From contig DLXW01000207.1 in assembly GCA_003448685.1 (NCBI GenBank), forward strand, positions 1 to 9,367: 9,367 nucleotides of DNA, in the 5' to 3' direction. Positions 5,722 to 9,367 of the stretch are shown in pieces. Source of the stretch: Cyanothece sp. UBA12306 (GTDB taxonomy: Bacteria > Cyanobacteriota > Cyanobacteriia > Cyanobacteriales > Microcystaceae). Position 1 is the stretch's first letter. The number at the start of each line of letters is the position of its first letter. The notes under the pieces are model-generated. The model searched no databases. It was not told the DNA's origin and saw nothing but the letters and a program-made list of their open reading frames with translations. Both the position numbers and the translations under genes were made by a program.

Positions 5722-6642
5722 ATGAAAAACACCTTAATTGTCGAAAATAGTTTTTTAACTGCTCATATTCTGTCTATGGCTTTTGGCTTAGTAGGAATTT
5801 TATTGGTCTTGCCTAATGCTGAATTTTTGACTCGTTTAACTCAATTCGGACAAATTGCCCTAGCTTGGTCAATGGCTGGTGGTGGTGTTATTTATATTCT
5901 CTTAGGGACTATAGCAGTATCTATTTATGCCTATCGTGTCTGGGGTACTTGGCATTGGTTAGGGTTCATGCTACCAGCTATTAGCATTTCTTTAACAAGT
6001 GAACTATTAGGCACTAGTACGGGATTTCCTTTTGGTCACTATCATTACTTAAGTGGTTTAGGCTACAAAATAGCCGGTTTAGTTCCGGTTACTATTCCTT
6101 TATCGTGGTTTTATCTTGGCTTTAGTGCTTATGTTATTGCTCGTGTTAGTCTAGCTACTGTGAGTAGCTCTCAATCCTATCAATATCTAGGAGCAATTTT
6201 CCTCGGAGCCATATTACTAACTTCCTGGGATTTTGTCCTCGATCCAGCGATGAGCCAGACTGATGTCCCTTTTTGGTACTGGGATCAACCAGGAGCCTTT
6301 TTTGGTATGCCCTATCAAAATTTTGCAGGTTGGTTAGGAACCAGTATTTTGTTTATGGGTGTTGCTACCTTAATCTGGAGATTTAAACCGATGACCATAG
6401 ATAACAAAAGCTTAGAATTACCTCTAGCTATTTATCTGAGTAATTTTGCTTTTGCTACTATTATGAGCCTTGCTAGTGGCATTTATACCCCCATATATAT
6501 CGGTTTAATTTTGGGAGTATTACCAATCCTAATTCTCTACCAATTAGCCCAGTCTACTCCCAAGAAATCCCAACTAGAAGGGACTAATGATTTAACCAAT
6601 GCAACCGAATCTTTTGGCCTTCGAGGAAATAAAGTGAAGTGA
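5722..6642 (+). CDS. cruF: Carotenoid 1',2'-hydratase (CruF), myxol glycoside synthesis
   Basis: CruF hydrates the psi end (C-1',2') of a monocyclic carotenoid such as gamma-carotene, giving the 1'-hydroxy group on the path to myxoxanthophyll (myxol 2'-glycoside). It is an integral membrane protein. The 306 residues contain about seven or eight hydrophobic segments and the hallmarks of the bacterial carotenoid biosynthesis protein family (DUF422): SELLGTSTGFPFGHYHY (93-109, with E94 and the G-HYHY cluster), SWDFVLDPAM (168-177, with D170 and D174) and FWYWDQPGAFFGMPYQNFAGW (184-204). These acidic and aromatic residues probably form the active site. A polar tail of about 30 residues follows the last helix. 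The ATG is the first plausible start, with no clear Shine-Dalgarno sequence. Its stop overlaps the cruG start in GTGA, pointing to translational coupling. The pairing with a GT2 enzyme makes CruF much likelier than other DUF422 members. Confidence 0.92.
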   Translation: MKNTLIVENSFLTAHILSMAFGLVGILLVLPNAEFLTRLTQFGQIALAWSMAGGGVIYILLGTIAVSIYAYRVWGTWHWLGFMLPAISISLTSELLGTSTGFPFGHYHYLSGLGYKIAGLVPVTIPLSWFYLGFSAYVIARVSLATVSSSQSYQYLGAIFLGAILLTSWDFVLDPAMSQTDVPFWYWDQPGAFFGMPYQNFAGWLGTSILFMGVATLIWRFKPMTIDNKSLELPLAIYLSNFAFATIMSLASGIYTPIYIGLILGVLPILILYQLAQSTPKKSQLEGTNDLTNATESFGLRGNKVK

Positions 6643-7829
6643 AGTTAATAACTATTGAAACTGTTACCTTTATTATTTTTCTTTCTCAGCTTCTAGCGAC
6701 TATGATTGCTATAGCTCGTTTGTTGAAAGGAGCAACTCGTCGTCCACCGTTGATTAAACAAGAACCCACGCCAGATTTGCTAGGTAAGGTCAGTATAGTT
6801 GTCCCCACACTCAATGAGGTTAATCGAATTGAACCTTGCTTAGAGGGTTTAACTCGTCAAAGCTATGCAGTAAGAGAAATTATCGTCGTCGATAGTAATT
6901 CTCACGATGGGACAACTGAAAAAGTCAAGCAAGCTGGTTTTTTTGACCCTCGTTTTCGTTTGACCACAGATCCTGCCCTTCCTCAGGGATGGGTAGGTCG
7001 TCCCTGGGCATTGCATAATGGTTTTTTAGAAAGTTCACAAAATAGTGAATGGATTTTAGGTATTGATGCTGATACTAGACCCCAACCTGGTTTAGTAGAG
7101 ACGATGGTCAAAGCAGCAGAAGACGAAGATTATGATCTACTTTCTTTATCTCCTCAATTTATCCTCCAATACCCAGGAGAATGGTGGTTACAACCTGCAC
7201 TGCTGATGACATTACTATATCGGTTTGAATCTGCTGGAGTGAGGCAAGCTGCCCCAGAAACCGTGATGGCTAATGGACAATGTTTCCTAATTCGTCGCTC
7301 AGTTTTGGCTAAATTAGGGGGATATAAAAGTTCTTCTGACTCTTTTTGTGATGATGTTACCCTAGCTCGTCAAGCAGCTAAATCGGGTTTTTCGGTTGGT
7401 TTCCTAGATGGAGCAAATTTGATTCAGGTCAGGATGTATGAAGGTTTAAGGGAAACTTGGCAAGAATGGGGAAGATCCTTAGATTTAAAGGATGCCACTC
7501 CTTCTGGACAACTTTGGCAAGAGCTTTGGTTACTCTTATCTGTTCAAGGTCTACCTGTACCACTTTCTTTGCTGTTACTGGGTTATTTAGGTTGGGGATA
7601 TAGCTCTTTTGCTCTAGTAGCAGCCACCATTTTAAATCTGTTGTTAGTTTTGCTCAGATTTGCCCTACTCTGGGCTATTTATCCATCCTATTATCGTTGG
7701 GATAAGTTTTCTCCCCCTGCCATGTTATTTTGGCTATCTCCTTTAGCCGATCCTCTGGCTGTAATCCGTATTTTTCTTTCTGCTCAACAAGATCGGGTTC
7801 AATGGCGAGGAAGATTTTATTCTAAGTGA
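6639..7829 (+). CDS. cruG: Carotenoid 2'-O-glycosyltransferase (CruG), GT2 family
   Basis: CruG transfers a sugar from an NDP-sugar to the 2'-hydroxyl of myxol, finishing the glycosylated carotenoid. The 396-residue protein begins with one hydrophobic helix (about 5-28), then a GT-A domain: VSIVVPTLNE (51-60), IIVVDSNSHDGT (81-92), the metal-binding DADT (143-146) and a DDV acceptor/base motif (238-240). REWGRS-type residues near 276-280 resemble the QxxRW position of processive GT2 enzymes. Hydrophobic segments follow at about 294-317, 321-350 and 360-380, anchoring it in the membrane. The GTG start overlaps the cruF stop by 4 nt (GTGA); a GAGGA at 6623-6627, 11 nt upstream, may serve as ribosome-binding site. 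The two genes clearly form one operon. The 3' end overlaps the convergent gene by 13 nt. The donor sugar (fucose, rhamnose or another) cannot be told from sequence. Confidence 0.9.
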   Translation: MKLITIETVTFIIFLSQLLATMIAIARLLKGATRRPPLIKQEPTPDLLGKVSIVVPTLNEVNRIEPCLEGLTRQSYAVREIIVVDSNSHDGTTEKVKQAGFFDPRFRLTTDPALPQGWVGRPWALHNGFLESSQNSEWILGIDADTRPQPGLVETMVKAAEDEDYDLLSLSPQFILQYPGEWWLQPALLMTLLYRFESAGVRQAAPETVMANGQCFLIRRSVLAKLGGYKSSSDSFCDDVTLARQAAKSGFSVGFLDGANLIQVRMYEGLRETWQEWGRSLDLKDATPSGQLWQELWLLLSVQGLPVPLSLLLLGYLGWGYSSFALVAATILNLLLVLLRFALLWAIYPSYYRWDKFSPPAMLFWLSPLADPLAVIRIFLSAQQDRVQWRGRFYSK

Positions 7830-9220
7830 TCGCTGTTTGTCTGGTCACTATTGACAAATTGGTCTAAGGAATTTTCCTCAAGAGAATTTTCTCGACGATG
7901 GAGACTAATTTGTAGTAACCGAGGTGGATCAGCGGTAACTACGGTAAAATCTAAATTATTGTAGGATAGGACTTCTCCTACTTGCGGAATTTTTTGCCAT
8001 TGATACAATAAGAATCCCCCTAGAGTTTGATATTCATCGGTTAAAGGTAAATCTAAATCCAAAACTTTATTAAGATCCTCCAAATTAATCTGAGCCTCCA
8101 CCAGAAAGGTTTGCTCGTCTAACATTTGTAGGGCAATATCTTCAGTATTATTATCTTCTAAATCATTATCGATAATTTCGGCAATTAGATCTTGAATAGT
8201 AATTAATCCAGAAGTGCCACCAAATTCGTCCACTACAATCACCATTTTCAACTGTGATCGTTGCATTAACGAGAGTAGTTCATCCAAAGGCATGGATTCA
8301 GCGACAAATTTAAGAGGTTTTAGCCAACGACAAAAGGAAGAATTTGTTGTCAAGTCTCCTTGTGCTAAAGGGGGAGCCAAATCTTTAAACTCAATAAAGC
8401 CTAAAATATCGTCTAGAGATTCTCCAGTTACAGGATAACGAGAATGGCCTGTTTTGCTCACTTCTTCTAATAATTCCCCAAAAGTCCCCTTTTCAGAAAT
8501 AGCAACTAATTGGGTCCGAGGAACCATCACCTCAACAGCAGTTACATCTCCAAATTCAAAGACATTTTTCAGTAAAGCCCTTTCTTTGGCTTCTAAACCA
8601 GTTGATTCTCCCTCAGTAGCAATAATTAATTGAAGCTCTTCAGATGTAACCCGATTATATCGCCTTTCTTTGGTATACTTAATTCCTATTCCACATAACA
8701 AATAGCGGGTCGATTGGTTTAAAATCCAGATGAAAGGATTGAAAATCCGAGCAATAACCCCAATAGGGGTACCTAAAAATCGGGCTAACTTTTCTGAATA
8801 AATTAAAGCCACTGATTTAGGGCAAAGTTCCCCTAAAATAATTTGTAGGTAAGCCAGGGCGAAAAAAGCGATGGGAATAGCAAAGCTATGGGAAAGAGTA
8901 GCTGTCAATTGAGAAGATAATGGTAGTTTTCTCAACACATAACGCACTAAAACCGCCATTGTTCCTTCTCCAATCCAACCTAAAGCTAAACTAGATAGAG
9001 TGATTCCTAACTGGGTAGTTGAGAGGAGGCGATCAAGACTACGTTGCAAAGATTGGACAGTTTGAGCTTGAATATCTCCTGCTTCTACTAACTGACTAAT
9101 ACGCGATCGCCGTACAGATACCATAGAAAATTCTGCGGTAACAAAAAAAGCATTAATTAGAATCAGTAATAAAACTGATAAAACACGCAGCAACACTTCA
9201 CTAACAGTCAAACTATCCAT
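7817..9220 (-). CDS. CNNM/CBS/CorC-domain membrane protein (HlyC/CorC family)
   Basis: Members of this family (CorC, YfjD-like, MpfA and eukaryotic CNNM) are linked to magnesium or cobalt export and homeostasis; the old haemolysin name is misleading. Domain order over 467 residues: a CNNM (DUF21) membrane domain at about 5-195, with INAFFVTAEFSMVSVRRSR (22-40) and GELCPKSVAL (130-139); a CBS pair at about 218-350, with VMVPRT (231-236), HSRYPV (249-254) and VVDEFGGTSGL (329-339); and a CorC_HlyC domain at about 365-445, containing YQTLGGFLLYQW. Membrane segments lie near 8-28, 66-92, 111-130 and 148-175. The acidic, Asn/Ser-rich tail (about 443-467) is beyond the conserved domain. The ATG is set by the hydrophobic first helix; no Shine-Dalgarno sequence is visible. 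It stands alone, and its last 13 nt overlap the end of cruG on the other strand. The exact ion is not determinable. Confidence 0.92.
   Translation of the reverse strand: MDSLTVSEVLLRVLSVLLLILINAFFVTAEFSMVSVRRSRISQLVEAGDIQAQTVQSLQRSLDRLLSTTQLGITLSSLALGWIGEGTMAVLVRYVLRKLPLSSQLTATLSHSFAIPIAFFALAYLQIILGELCPKSVALIYSEKLARFLGTPIGVIARIFNPFIWILNQSTRYLLCGIGIKYTKERRYNRVTSEELQLIIATEGESTGLEAKERALLKNVFEFGDVTAVEVMVPRTQLVAISEKGTFGELLEEVSKTGHSRYPVTGESLDDILGFIEFKDLAPPLAQGDLTTNSSFCRWLKPLKFVAESMPLDELLSLMQRSQLKMVIVVDEFGGTSGLITIQDLIAEIIDNDLEDNNTEDIALQMLDEQTFLVEAQINLEDLNKVLDLDLPLTDEYQTLGGFLLYQWQKIPQVGEVLSYNNLDFTVVTADPPRLLQISLHRRENSLEENSLDQFVNSDQTNSDHLE
9103..9110. repeat. HIP1 octamer GCGATCGC in the CorC-like gene
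   Basis: Second perfect HIP1 copy in the window, in the 5' part of the CorC-like coding region where it fits the Arg-Arg-Ser-Arg stretch after the first membrane helix. It supports a cyanobacterial source. Confidence 0.9.
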
Positions 9221-9367
9221 TTATTAAATGTTTAACCCTTCACTGGGCTTAATTTAATTTCTTTTACTAAATCCTACTTTAATTTTACTTTTTTACTTTA
9301 GTTGACTGTTTCCTCAATAGTAATGTGTCCTTAACTTGAAATATTTTTATCAAAAAAATTGGGTCTA
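9221..9367. other. AT-rich upstream region of the CorC-like gene
   Basis: No gene is seen in these last 147 nt. The plus strand carries four TACT words at 9265, 9275, 9286 and 9294, two or three of them as TACTTT (AAAGTA on the transcribed minus direction), spaced 10, 11 and 8 nt. No convincing -35/-10 pair for the minus gene was found. Confidence 0.4.

Noticed and set aside
7831..7890. Repeated ENSL words near the CorC-like C-terminus as a tandem repeat
   Set aside because: The repeat is only two short units in a polar tail and does not extend at DNA level; ordinary low complexity explains it.
8214..8438. 74-codon plus-strand ORF inside the CorC-like gene
   Set aside because: Mirror frame of the conserved CBS domains; no independent support.
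1..9367. CRISPR array, insertion sequence or toxin-antitoxin system
   Set aside because: No regularly spaced repeats with unique spacers, no transposase motifs and no paired small toxin-antitoxin genes were seen on either strand.

Overview
The window looks like a low-GC cyanobacterial chromosome. The evidence is a cruF-cruG pair (myxol glycoside carotenoid genes, known from cyanobacteria), a PspA/IM30-family gene of the cyanobacterial type, two perfect HIP1 octamers (GCGATCGC), an rplS followed by tRNA-Trp(CCA) without an encoded CCA end, and a DUF3782-like PD-(D/E)XK protein of a type common in cyanobacteria. The AT-rich coding style suggests a unicellular Chroococcales-like organism, but genus cannot be fixed from this sequence alone.

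Layout. Positions 1-939 (minus) hold the first 313 codons of trpB; its 3' end lies outside the window. Diverging from it at 1083-1718 (plus) is a coiled-coil/PD-(D/E)XK nuclease-fold protein with a 21-bp tandem repeat. Positions 1719-2343 are weakly coding at best and hold one orphan ORF with a TTG start (1809-2189). A good sigma70-type promoter (2284-2312) then drives rplS (2344-2706), followed by trnW (2782-2854). A PspA-like gene (minus, 2987-3718) converges on trnW. Diverging from it are a seven-helix membrane protein of unknown function (3829-4614) and, 34 nt further on, a GalU-like sugar-1-phosphate nucleotidyltransferase (4649-5530). A 191-nt gap rich in short palindromes (5531-5721) precedes cruF (5722-6642) and cruG (6639-7829), which overlap by 4 nt. 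On the minus strand, a CNNM/CBS/CorC-domain membrane protein (7817-9220) converges with cruG and overlaps its 3' end by 13 nt. The last 147 nt are AT-rich upstream DNA of that gene.

How the genes work together. CruF (carotenoid 1',2'-hydratase) and CruG (2'-O-glycosyltransferase) act in succession on the psi end of a monocyclic carotenoid, giving myxoxanthophyll-type glycosides. The nearby nucleotidyltransferase could supply an activated sugar to CruG, but that rests only on proximity. The PspA-like protein, the unknown membrane protein and the CorC-like protein all concern membranes, but nothing shows that they form one system. rplS and trnW are housekeeping genes; the expected next gene, secE, is absent, so a rearrangement junction may lie just after trnW.

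I found no clear case of a new multi-gene system. The items most worth a second look are the orphan ORF region upstream of rplS, the broken rplS-trnW-secE order, the unknown membrane protein beside pspA, and the palindrome cluster upstream of cruF.
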